15,376 nt of DNA. Origin: Oscillospiraceae bacterium. Lineage in GTDB: Bacteria; Bacillota; Clostridia; Oscillospirales; Ruminococcaceae. The position numbers and the translations under genes are program-made. A model generated the notes under the pieces. It did not search any database, was not told the origin of the DNA, and saw only the letters and a program-made list of their open reading frames with translations. Every line of letters starts with the position of its first letter. Position 1 is the stretch's first letter. The stretch covers positions 1 through 15,376 of the forward strand of contig JAFLUJ010000174.1 of NCBI GenBank assembly GCA_022511485.1. The letters are read 5' to 3'. Shown here piece after piece: positions 1-7,881 of the stretch.

Positions 1-435
1 CGACACCATAGACGACAATGGCGTCCCGGAAAACGGTCTGGGATAGAACAGCATATTTTCAGGGAAGCACAATGAGGTAAAAAGAAATCCTGCCGCCGCC
101 GCGCTGAATATTTCACAGCCGTGACCTCCGAATGCGTGTCTTGCAAGCACTATGGCAAATACAGACGCGATTACCACAGCAAAATACGGCACGGAAGCCG
201 ACATCATAAGTCCCAGCGTAAGACCGGTCACAAGAGCCGATATATCCTTTTCTGCCGCCTTTTTATTTCTCATATGCAGACATATGACGTCAGAGAGCCA
301 GCATGAGAATACCGATAGGATAATTACCGCCGCTGCCCTCAGTCCGTAATAATAGACCGACACTGCCGCCAGCACCAGCAGCACTATCAGCATATCCGTC
401 ATAACAGAGCTTTCTGTTTTATTTGTTGATAACAT
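1..435 (-). CDS. RnfD/NqrB-like membrane subunit, 3' end missing
   Basis: The first 145 codons are visible and the gene continues past the left edge. The ATG at 435-433 has AAGGAG about 7 nt upstream. The N-terminus has a hydrophobic helix (about residues 14-30), a second one (36-54), then VTGLTLGLMMSASVP (69-83), a hydrophobic stretch AVVIASVFAIVLARH (86-100) and AFGGHGCEIF (101-110). This order resembles the start of RnfD/NqrB proteins: a TGL helix, a membrane segment, then an FGGxGxNxFNPA-type loop. Those proteins are flavin-carrying membrane subunits of ion-pumping ferredoxin:NAD+ or NADH:quinone oxidoreductases. The loop here lacks the usual Asn and Pro (CEIFSAAAA). The FMN-attachment threonine lies further on and cannot be checked. 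No rnfC precedes it; the upstream partner is rpe, 19 bp away. Family assignment is fairly secure; function as a true Rnf subunit is uncertain. Confidence 0.72.
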   Translation of the reverse strand, partial: MLSTNKTESSVMTDMLIVLLVLAAVSVYYYGLRAAAVIILSVFSCWLSDVICLHMRNKKAAEKDISALVTGLTLGLMMSASVPYFAVVIASVFAIVLARHAFGGHGCEIFSAAAAGFLFTSLCFPENMLFYPRPFSGTPLSSMVS

Positions 436-454
436 TATGAACTCCTTTTTGCAT

Positions 455-1102
455 TTAACGAATAAGATCCTCCACAGCCTTCTTCATATCCGGAGCACCG
501 AACAGATAAGAGCCGGCTACAAGTATGCTTGCTCCCGCATTTTTCACAAGCTCGGCGGTAGAACTGTTTATTCCGCCGTCCACTTCTATAGGGATCTCAA
601 GCCCTTTTTCCGCGAGTATGCTTTTCAGTTCCTTTATCTTGTCCAGCATTTCGCCGATAAAGCCCTGTCCTCCGAATCCCGGCTCTACAGTCATGACCAG
701 TATCATGTCCGCTTCTTCAAGATACGGGATAAGCTCCGATGCAGGCGTATCGGGCTTTACTGCAAGACCCGCTTTCTTACCGCAGGAATGTATTTCTTCA
801 ATAGTTTTTTTCACGTCCGACTCTGCTTCAACGTGGAAGGTTATTATATCCGCTCCGTTTACAGCAAAATCCTTTACATACCGTATAGGATCATTTATCA
901 TAAGATGGACATCCAGTATACTTTTTGTCATGCCCGACACTGATTTTAATACCGGCAGTCCATAGCTGATATTCTTTACGAACATACCGTCCATAACATC
1001 GAAATGTATATATTCGCAGCCCATATCCTCAGCGGCTTTGATGTCCCGTCCCAGATTGCAGAAATCCGCGCTGAGTATGGAAGCAGAAACAATATTCCTC
1101 AC
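455..1102 (-). CDS. rpe: Ribulose-phosphate 3-epimerase
   Basis: This is a 215-residue cytosolic TIM-barrel enzyme that interconverts D-ribulose 5-phosphate and D-xylulose 5-phosphate in the non-oxidative pentose phosphate pathway. Visible hallmarks are SILSADF (8-14), HFDVMDG (33-39) with metal-binding His33 and catalytic Asp35, LDVHLMI (63-69) with metal ligand His66, MTVEPGFGGQGF (137-148), and IEVDGG (172-177) with the second catalytic Asp175. GSYLFG (197-202) is the phosphate-binding end. Length is normal for the family. The start is a GTG at 1102, preceded by AGGAGGG at about 6 nt; no in-frame ATG is better placed. The RnfD-like gene follows 19 bp downstream and is probably cotranscribed. 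A good promoter and a structured leader lie upstream. Confidence 0.96.
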   Translation of the reverse strand: MRNIVSASILSADFCNLGRDIKAAEDMGCEYIHFDVMDGMFVKNISYGLPVLKSVSGMTKSILDVHLMINDPIRYVKDFAVNGADIITFHVEAESDVKKTIEEIHSCGKKAGLAVKPDTPASELIPYLEEADMILVMTVEPGFGGQGFIGEMLDKIKELKSILAEKGLEIPIEVDGGINSSTAELVKNAGASILVAGSYLFGAPDMKKAVEDLIR

Positions 1103-1109
1103 AAAGACC

Positions 1110-1152
1110 CTCCTGTCAGGCTTGTAAATTCACAGGCAGGAGCTCCCGCCTG
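1110..1152 (-). promoter_or_regulatory. Structured leader of rpe with a possible SD-blocking fold
   Basis: On the minus strand the leader contains an 8-bp hairpin (1133-1152; CAGGCGGG-AGCT-CCTGCCTG with one G-U pair). Its 3' arm includes CTCCTG (1142-1137), which is also fully complementary to the CAGGAG of the rpe Shine-Dalgarno (1115-1110). The hairpin and SD pairing therefore cannot form together. This is seen in sequence; that it controls translation is inference. Confidence 0.4.
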
Positions 1153-1195
1153 AACTGAAAGTGATCGCATAAAAATAATCATACATCATCATTAT

Positions 1196-1225
1196 ATTAT
1201 ATTTCTCAGAAAAAATCAAGGTCAA
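1196..1225 (-). promoter_or_regulatory. Sigma-A promoter for rpe
   Basis: On the minus strand TTGACC (1225-1220) is followed by an 18-nt spacer and TATAAT (1201-1196). Initiation near 1189 would give a leader of about 87 nt. The -35 hexamer is inside one arm of a perfect 9-bp inverted repeat (1220-1228 and 1241-1249; GGTCAAATG/CATTTGACC), which could be an operator. Confidence 0.65.
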
Positions 1226-1261
1226 ATGCCAAAAATCTGACATTTGACCAAAATCTATGCT

Positions 1262-1417
1262 CATACGGGCATAAACAGTATATGCTTTTGGCAAAGCTCC
1301 CCTACGGGCAATGGGCGGCAGACCCAATGCCACTTTACCGCGTAAACCGATATTACCCGTTAATTCAGTTTATGCGGCTCAGGGAAAAAAGTGAGCGGAG
1401 GCTGCTGCAAGCCCCGG
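1262..1417. repeat. Hairpin-rich gap between the EAL gene and rpe
   Basis: No credible gene is present. On the plus strand there is CCC-TAC-GGG (1300-1308). A stem GGCAATGGG/CCCAATGCC (1307-1315 and 1323-1331) has one internal mismatch. GGCAAAG (1290-1296) faces CTTTACC (1333-1339). CCGCGTAAAC (1338-1347) faces GTTTATGCGG (1368-1377), a 10-bp stem with one wobble. Just after the EAL stop codon on the minus strand, an imperfect GC-rich stem near 1396-1416 precedes six T residues and may be a weak terminator. Hairpins resemble those at 4540-4753 and 9208-9430. Confidence 0.5.
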
Positions 1418-3106
1418 TCAGCGATCATAAATATAATTTTTATCAAGTCTTGTTTCAAATTCATCCACCGGAAGCGGCTTATCGAAATAGAACCCCTGTG
1501 CAAGATTACACTTATTGTCTGCAAGAAGCTGGACCTGTTCCTTTGTCTCAACACCCTCAGAAATACATTCAAGTCCCATTTCCTGAGCCATAGCAACGAT
1601 ATAGTTGAACATGATGCCCTTTTTAACGGGATCTTCGTCGCTTTTATCAGGCAAGAGGCTCTTATCCAGCTTCAGGACGTTCCATGGAAGCTCCTTGATG
1701 AGATTCAGTGAGGAGTAGCCGATACCGAAATCATCCACAGAAGTGGAAAAGCCTGTTTTCTGGAGACCTCCGATAATACTTTTAAGATCCTTGAACTCAA
1801 CGTCGGTAGTTGTCTCGGTAAGCTCTATTTCAATATATTTATGCGGAACATTGTTTCTGTCAACTATCTCGGTGATCCGATCCAGAAGATCCACATACGA
1901 AAGGTGACGTCTGGAAAGATTTACCGATATGCGCACAACATCCATCCCGTTGTCCAGCCATCTTCTGATGTCCTTGCATACAGCGTCCAGCATATAGAAA
2001 TCAAGCTTGCATATATCACGTCCCTGTTCAAGAACGGGGATAAATTCTCCCGGCGAAACCAGACGTCCGTTATGCATCCATCGGCACAGAGCCTCTGCAC
2101 CGGCGATATGTCTTCCGTCGATAGCAACCTTCGGCTGATAATATACAAGGAACTCTCTGTCCTCAAGAGCTTTCGGAAAGCTTGCAGAGATCTCATTTTT
2201 ACGCTTGATCCTTGCAAAAAGCTCGTCATCAAAGCACACAATATCTGTATTGGGAGAATTTTTTGCGATCTGTGCAGCCATACTGACCCGATCCATAATA
2301 TCCGTCGGGAGGATGATCTGACCGGTATCCGTGACAGTATATACTCCTACCGTTGTATTGACAAATACACGTTCATTGCTGATCTCATCGTAAATAATGT
2401 TTGTACCGCTGAGTATATCGATTACCGACTGGAGCTTTTCACTCTTTACAAGCGATATAAAATTGTCTCCGCCTATTCTGCACACCAATTCGCCTTCGTC
2501 GCCGAGGAGGTCATTAATAAATCCGATAAACTTTTTCATTACAAGAGTTCCGTTCTGACGTCCGATATACTGATTTACAACGGAAAAGTGTTTAAGATTA
2601 AAACGGACAACAACAAACTCATATATTCGTCCGGATCTGCACAGCATATGAGTACATTTCATAAATTGCTTGAGATTATACATATCAAGATCGCCGTCAT
2701 AATAAGTCATATGATAAGCTAATTTAGTAAGTCTGAATTTTTCTCTGAACGTACTGAGTACAGCGATAAATATGTTTATACTGTTTCTCTCTTCTTTTGA
2801 CCACTCTTCTTCCCCTTCTATCGAGCAGATATTATAGAATATGACCTTATCATCTATAGCAACGATCCGTTTGCTTATCGGGTTGGTTTTACAGGCTTTT
2901 CCGCTGTCATAATAGCAGCTTGCTGTAAATGATCCCAAACGCTCGGCAGCTTCATTTTCATATACGACAACTTCGACCTTACCCAATCTCAGAACATAGC
3001 AAAGCTCAGACATAGCTTCAGAAATTTGTTCAGTATCGGCGTCAGAAAGCTGCTGTAATTTACGTATAAAGCTTTCAAGAGCTGTCAGATAATTGGTCGT
3101 ATTCAT
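1418..3106 (-). CDS. Degenerate GGDEF plus EAL c-di-GMP phosphodiesterase
   Basis: This 562-residue protein is probably cytosolic, with no signal peptide or membrane helix. Residues 1-130 form an unassigned N-terminal region, perhaps a GAF-like sensor. Residues about 131-305 form a GGDEF domain whose signature is RIGGDNF (210-216), so the conserved glutamate is Asn215 and cyclase activity is unlikely. Residues about 306-557 form an EAL domain with the key motifs present: EALCRW (338-343), NLS (396-398), ELTET (428-432), VDDFGIGYSSL (457-467), KLD (479-481), SEGVET (516-521) and QGFYFDKPLP (537-546). The EAL half should therefore hydrolyse c-di-GMP to pGpG, and the inactive GGDEF half may bind GTP as a regulator. 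The ATG has GGAGG about 8 nt upstream. It appears monocistronic. The target process is not shown by the context. Confidence 0.9.
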   Translation of the reverse strand: MNTTNYLTALESFIRKLQQLSDADTEQISEAMSELCYVLRLGKVEVVVYENEAAERLGSFTASCYYDSGKACKTNPISKRIVAIDDKVIFYNICSIEGEEEWSKEERNSINIFIAVLSTFREKFRLTKLAYHMTYYDGDLDMYNLKQFMKCTHMLCRSGRIYEFVVVRFNLKHFSVVNQYIGRQNGTLVMKKFIGFINDLLGDEGELVCRIGGDNFISLVKSEKLQSVIDILSGTNIIYDEISNERVFVNTTVGVYTVTDTGQIILPTDIMDRVSMAAQIAKNSPNTDIVCFDDELFARIKRKNEISASFPKALEDREFLVYYQPKVAIDGRHIAGAEALCRWMHNGRLVSPGEFIPVLEQGRDICKLDFYMLDAVCKDIRRWLDNGMDVVRISVNLSRRHLSYVDLLDRITEIVDRNNVPHKYIEIELTETTTDVEFKDLKSIIGGLQKTGFSTSVDDFGIGYSSLNLIKELPWNVLKLDKSLLPDKSDEDPVKKGIMFNYIVAMAQEMGLECISEGVETKEQVQLLADNKCNLAQGFYFDKPLPVDEFETRLDKNYIYDR

Positions 3107-3270
3107 ACATATCCCCTCCGAATACAGATGCCATCCTATATCAAATATATGCTATCTTAAACTCAAACATAGACTTTGTCCATTATTTGAATAATTAATT
3201 AGTATAATTATAACATATAATGTCTTTAAAAAAATGGACAATCTGTTGATATAGTATGAATACGCAATAA
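3107..3270 (-). promoter_or_regulatory. AT-rich upstream region of the EAL gene with a flanking dyad
   Basis: A minus-strand TATAAT (3212-3207) is a likely -10, but no good -35 stands at 16-18 nt. A perfect 9-bp inverted repeat, TTGTCCATT (3176-3184) and AATGGACAA (3233-3241), brackets the -10 with 48 bp between the arms. No gene and no clear terminator for the exporter operon upstream are seen here. Confidence 0.35.
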
Positions 3271-4539
<1,269 letters not shown>

Positions 4540-4542
<3 letters not shown>

Positions 4543-4570
4543 TTTCCCGTCAGGGAAAATGCGTCCTCCT
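4540..4570 (-). promoter_or_regulatory. Hairpin between the Shine-Dalgarno and the permease start
   Basis: On the minus strand AGGAGG (4570-4565) is followed by a perfect 9-bp hairpin CATTTTCCC-TGAC-GGGAAAATG (4561-4540), then 9 nt, then the ATG at 4530-4528. The linear SD-to-ATG distance is about 34 nt. With the stem folded it is about 12 nt. Confidence 0.5.
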
Positions 4571-4753
4571 CTCTTTCGACGTTTTGTGGTTTTGCGTCAG
4601 CAAAATTCTGAGCGGCAGCGAAGAAAACAAAACTCGCAGCTGAAAGGCTGAGCCTTTACCCTTTCCGTTGGTTAAACTTTTCGGTAAAGTAAAATACGAC
4701 ACGGAAATTTAATTGCTTCTATATCGCTACTTGCCTAAAAATCTACGATTTTT
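4543..4753. repeat. Hairpin-rich gap inside the exporter operon
   Basis: No gene is seen. Perfect short hairpins on the plus strand are TTTTGC-GTCA-GCAAAA (4590-4605), AAAGGC-TGA-GCCTTT (4643-4657), CTTTACC (4654-4660) facing GGTAAAG (4683-4689), and AAAAATC-TAC-GATTTTT (4737-4753). The last contains the TAG stop of the ATPase gene in its loop. The GTCA loop is the same as in the hairpin at 4540-4561. The region may attenuate or process the message between ATPase and permease. Confidence 0.5.
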
Positions 4754-5486
4754 CAGCAAGCCCCCCATTTACTTCTCCATTTACTATTCTGTCGCTCACG
4801 ATCCTTCCGTCGGAAAGCGTTATAATACGGTCTGTTTCCTCCGCAAGCTCCGGATTGTGGGTGATAAGGACGATAGTCTTTCCCTGCTCTCTGTGAAGCT
4901 TATGGAAGATGTCCATTACCAGACGTCCGGTCTTGGAATCCAGAGCTCCCGTAGGCTCATCTGCAAGAATTATCGCCGGGTCGTTTGCCATAGCCCGGGC
5001 AATGGCGATACGCTGCTTCTGACCTCCGGAAAGCTCATTGGGCATATGCTTCAGTCTTTCTGACATTTCCACAAGCTCCAGAAGCTCCTTGGCGCGGCTT
5101 GTACGCTCCTTTGCAGGAATCCCTGCGTAAAGCATGGGAAGCTCCACATTTTTCAGTGCGGAAGTCCTTGCTATAAGATTAAATGTCTGGAAAACAAACC
5201 CTATCTTTTTATTCCGTATGCCGGAAAGCTCCGCGTCGTCGATGGTAGTTATATCAATGCCGTCAAGGACATACTGACCGGAGGTCTGCCTGTCAAGAGC
5301 CCCTACAATGTTCATAAGGGTGGACTTTCCCGAACCGGACGCCCCTACTATGGAAACAAACTGACCCTCAGGAACAGAAATATCCAGTCCATGAAGGATC
5401 TCAAGCTCATTGGGAGTACCTACGTAGAAGCTTTTGACGATGCCCTTCATTGAAATTATTGGTCTGACTGCCTTACTCATTATCAA
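4743..5486 (-). CDS. ABC exporter ATPase, MacB/LolD/YknY type
   Basis: This 247-residue cytoplasmic nucleotide-binding subunit has all ABC motifs intact: Walker A GASGSGKST (48-56), Q-loop Gln100, signature LSGGQ (152-156), Walker B IILADEP (172-178) with catalytic Glu177, D-loop ALD (181-183) and switch His210. Sequence style and neighbours place it in the LolD/MacB-N/YknY class that powers FtsX-like permeases by a mechanotransmission mechanism. The start is probably TTG at 5486, which overlaps the adaptor stop by four bases (TTGA) and lies 7 nt after GGAGG. The ATG at 5480 is the alternative but sits 13 nt from the SD. The overlap implies translational coupling to the adaptor. Confidence 0.95.
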   Translation of the reverse strand: MIMSKAVRPIISMKGIVKSFYVGTPNELEILHGLDISVPEGQFVSIVGASGSGKSTLMNIVGALDRQTSGQYVLDGIDITTIDDAELSGIRNKKIGFVFQTFNLIARTSALKNVELPMLYAGIPAKERTSRAKELLELVEMSERLKHMPNELSGGQKQRIAIARAMANDPAIILADEPTGALDSKTGRLVMDIFHKLHREQGKTIVLITHNPELAEETDRIITLSDGRIVSDRIVNGEVNGGLAEKS

Positions 5487-7360
5487 TTAAGCGCCTCCGA
5501 TTCGTCGATCATTACCACCGCTCCGTCGCTGAGAGTAGCTGTATTCGTCAGCGCAAGCATACCTTCCTTAAGCTCGCCTGATATGATCTCGATCTCATAA
5601 TCCGTTTCCAGTCCTATAGTTACGGAAATGACCTTTGCACGATAAGTACCGTCTTCTCCCTTTTCTGCGACATACACAATATCATTTCCGTTTTCGTCTA
5701 CAGCGAGAGCGTCATATGTAACAGTAAGAGCTCCGGATTTTCGCTCGCTGATTATGTTAAGCTTGGCGCTCATTCCGGAAAGAAGCTTGTCGCTTCCGTT
5801 GTCAATGCTGGCTTCGACCTTATAGCTTGCAGCTCCTGAGGAAGACATTGACGCCGTAGGAGCAACATCAGTTACTTTTCCTCCGAACTCCTCTCTGTCA
5901 AGTGCATCGCAGCGAATGACAGCCTCCATGCCTTCGCTTATGTATGGTATATCGTATTCACCTACGGACGCAGTTATTTTTAGATTTTCCAGATCCTCAA
6001 TAATAAAGAGCACCCCTGCTGCCGCAGCGCCCTCCTCGGCATTGACCGCGGTAATGATCCCGTCACAGGGAGCAGTAATTACAGCATATTCCATTCTGTT
6101 CTTGTAATTTTCAAGTATTATGACCTGAGGATCGTTAAGTCCGGAAACAGTGCGCTGCTGCTCAGCAGCTTTTTTAAGAGAAGCCAGCTGAGATTCTACC
6201 TGCTGAACGGTCAGATCATAATCCCGCTTTGCATTTTCAAGAGCGGTCTCTGCATTTTTAACAACGATGCTGTTGCTTTCGACAGTGTTGTCATTCTGCT
6301 TTGATGTGTTATCGTAATCGGTAACAGCCTGATCATAAGTGAGCTGAGCGCTGTCAAGAGCTATCTGAGCGCTGTCAAGGGCGGTCTTTGCGCTGTCTCT
6401 TGCTTTTTCAAGACTTTCTATCAGCGAATCAAAATTATTCTGGTACTCCTTTATCTGCGCTTTGAGAGTATCCTCATCATACTTTCTCTTTACAGCTTCA
6501 TACTCACTCTGAGCGCTGAGATAATCATTGTATATATCTTCGTAGCTCTCACTGCTGTACAATTCTCTGTTTGCTACAGCAGCATAGTATTTATCCTGAG
6601 CCTCTTTATACTTTCCTTTTGCAGTCTCAAGCTCCGCATTATATTTGCCGAATCTTACAATATCGTAATAGCCGTTATATTCATCGAGCTTTTCCTTTAC
6701 GCTTTTAACATTTATAGGATAGTTTTCCGGTTTGAGAACGCTCTCCGCGTCGTTATAGGCTTTCAGAGCGTTATCATAGCTCAGCTTTGCGCTGTCAAGC
6801 TGAGAGGAAGCTCTTTTTATCTGAGCGTCAGCATTTCCGGTATTTACAGGCTGACTGAGCTCCGAGCTGAGACGCTCCTGACGTTTTGCGTCCTCCAGTG
6901 ATCTTTCCGCCTGATCTATCATTTTCTGTGCGTTTATGATGGAGGTATTGTTTCCGCTTTCATATTCCTCCAAAGCCTCATTATATTTGCGCTCTGCTTC
7001 GGAAAGCTGATAATTGGAGTTTACTCCGCTGCTGTCTACTGCTGCCTGCTGCTGGAGGATCTGCTGCTGGAGGTCTTCCGTACTGATAGTGCAGAGCACA
7101 TCTCCCTTTTTAACAGCATCCCCTACGGAAACATTTATAGTTTCCACCGGATAGCTCAGTCGGGAGTACACATTCTTCTTACTTGTACTTGAGATCGTTC
7201 CGCTGACGGAGATAGTGTTTTCCAGCTCCTTCTGCTGAATACGTATCGTATCAGCGTATGTAACACCCGCAGCTGCATTTCCCAAAGCCACTACGGCAAC
7301 TCCGATAGCCGCTATTCCTGCAATTATTGAAACAGGGATTATAACTTTTCTTGCCTTCAT
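5483..7360 (-). CDS. Membrane-fusion (HlyD/MacA/YknX-like) adaptor with very long coiled coil
   Basis: The protein has 625 residues. An N-terminal anchor (about 6-30) carries the rest outside the cell. The two halves of a barrel-sandwich (lipoyl-like) domain are at about 60-95 (SVGDAVKKGDVLCTI) and 424-455 (VITAPCDGIITAV). Between them are some 320 residues rich in Ala, Glu, Lys and Gln, with heptad-like coiled-coil segments such as ALDSAQIALDSAQLTYDQA. A beta-barrel (about 457-540) and a membrane-proximal domain (about 541-625) follow. MacA/YknX proteins usually have a much shorter coil. The adaptor would couple the ATPase and permease to substrate release. The ATG is preceded by AAAGGA at 8 nt, and a strong promoter lies 34-62 nt upstream. 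The order adaptor-ATPase-permease matches yknXYZ. Confidence 0.93.
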   Translation of the reverse strand: MKARKVIIPVSIIAGIAAIGVAVVALGNAAAGVTYADTIRIQQKELENTISVSGTISSTSKKNVYSRLSYPVETINVSVGDAVKKGDVLCTISTEDLQQQILQQQAAVDSSGVNSNYQLSEAERKYNEALEEYESGNNTSIINAQKMIDQAERSLEDAKRQERLSSELSQPVNTGNADAQIKRASSQLDSAKLSYDNALKAYNDAESVLKPENYPINVKSVKEKLDEYNGYYDIVRFGKYNAELETAKGKYKEAQDKYYAAVANRELYSSESYEDIYNDYLSAQSEYEAVKRKYDEDTLKAQIKEYQNNFDSLIESLEKARDSAKTALDSAQIALDSAQLTYDQAVTDYDNTSKQNDNTVESNSIVVKNAETALENAKRDYDLTVQQVESQLASLKKAAEQQRTVSGLNDPQVIILENYKNRMEYAVITAPCDGIITAVNAEEGAAAAGVLFIIEDLENLKITASVGEYDIPYISEGMEAVIRCDALDREEFGGKVTDVAPTASMSSSGAASYKVEASIDNGSDKLLSGMSAKLNIISERKSGALTVTYDALAVDENGNDIVYVAEKGEDGTYRAKVISVTIGLETDYEIEIISGELKEGMLALTNTATLSDGAVVMIDESEALN

Positions 7361-7393
7361 AATACTTATCCTTTCTCATATAATATATGGTGT

Positions 7394-7422
7394 ATAATAT
7401 CATATAAAGTCCAGCTTGTCAA
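7394..7422 (-). promoter_or_regulatory. Proximal promoter of the exporter operon
   Basis: TTGACA (7422-7417), a 17-nt spacer and TATTAT (7399-7394) on the minus strand are a near-perfect sigma-A promoter, giving a leader of roughly 25-30 nt before the adaptor ATG. Confidence 0.8.
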
Positions 7423-7486
7423 GAAACCATTGGTTGCAATTCTGAAACAAACCGGAAACCCATAGTTGCAAAACACATCTGATACT

Positions 7487-7515
7487 ATTATACATTTTTT
7501 TGTTTAATATATCAA
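7487..7515 (-). promoter_or_regulatory. Second promoter toward the exporter operon
   Basis: TTGATA (7515-7510), a 17-nt spacer and TATAAT (7492-7487) on the minus strand. No gene intervenes before the adaptor. Confidence 0.6.
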
Positions 7516-7570
7516 TATGGAATAAATAATTTCATCATATTTCCACACAGCGTACTACTTAACTAATACA

Positions 7571-7599
7571 ATTATACAACATCCGGATCCAATTGTCAA
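7571..7599 (-). promoter_or_regulatory. Third, consensus promoter toward the exporter operon
   Basis: TTGACA (7599-7594), a 17-nt spacer ending in TG, and TATAAT (7576-7571) form a full consensus sigma-A promoter with two bases of extended -10. The transcript would have a leader of about 200 nt before the adaptor, or a short noncoding RNA could start here. Confidence 0.7.
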
Positions 7600-7759
7600 T
7601 ATGATCTTTGCACAAATCGCCGATGAAGGATCCTGTCTGTTTCCGTACAAAATATATTTTAGCAGTGGACTTTCAACCTTTTATCAACTGACAGAAAAAA
7701 GTATAGCATACTGTGAAGATTTTTTCCATAGCCTTACATTACAATTTTACGTCTCCGTC

Positions 7760-7773
7760 TTACAATTTTGTAA
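7760..7773. promoter_or_regulatory. BceR-like operator candidate
   Basis: TTACA-ATTT-TGTAA is a perfect dyad matching the TNACA-N4-TGTAA pattern known for BceR-type response regulators that control peptide-detox ABC transporters. A half-matching copy lies exactly 21 bp upstream (7739). It is centred near -70 relative to the expected DUF1700 start site. No two-component system is in the window. Confidence 0.35.
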
Positions 7774-7800
7774 CGTTACTCAAAAAATTTTTTAAAACTA

Positions 7801-7829
7801 TTGACTTTTGAGCAGTAGTGTGTTATTAT
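7801..7829 (+). promoter_or_regulatory. Promoter of DUF1700-padR with an overlapping dyad
   Basis: TTGACT (7801-7806), a 17-nt spacer and TATTAT (7824-7829). An inverted repeat, CAGTAGTGT (7813-7821) against AAACTACTG (7838-7846), matches at 8 of 9 positions and brackets the -10. PadR proteins often repress their own promoter from such a position, so autorepression is a reasonable inference. Confidence 0.7.
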
Positions 7830-7881
7830 ATTTTCAGAAACTACTGTTTAATAATCAATAGTTAAGAAAGGAATGATACAT

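Larger units (their letters stand above)
7361..7881. other. Divergent regulatory gap between exporter operon and DUF1700-padR
   Basis: About 520 bp of AT-rich DNA without a credible gene; the 64-codon plus-strand ORF at 7601-7795 has no SD. It holds three minus-strand promoters and one plus-strand promoter (listed separately). Upstream of the nearest minus promoter are a palindrome AACCA-T-TGGTT (7425-7435) and two direct repeats, CCATTGGTTGCAA (7427-7439) and CCATAGTTGCAA (7460-7471). Upstream of the plus promoter are two TTACAATTTT repeats 21 bp apart (7739 and 7760). Confidence 0.6.

Noticed and set aside
437..943. Plus-strand ORFs of 168 and 146 codons over rpe
   Set aside because: Antisense shadows of a well-conserved enzyme.
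1841..2722. 293-codon plus-strand ORF antisense to the EAL gene
   Set aside because: Its amino acid make-up looks random, it has no ribosome binding site, and the opposite strand encodes a clear GGDEF/EAL protein.
4550..4556. ATT start codon for the permease just after AGGAGG
   Set aside because: It would be 4 nt from the SD and in frame, but ATT starts are very rare and the added residues (IFPDGKMVII) do not resemble the family's N-terminus.
7739..7773. CRISPR-like repeat pair
   Set aside because: Only two 10-bp copies, with no further units or cas genes.
7601..7795. 64-codon ORF in the divergent gap
   Set aside because: No SD before its ATG, and its start overlaps the flank of a consensus promoter on the other strand.
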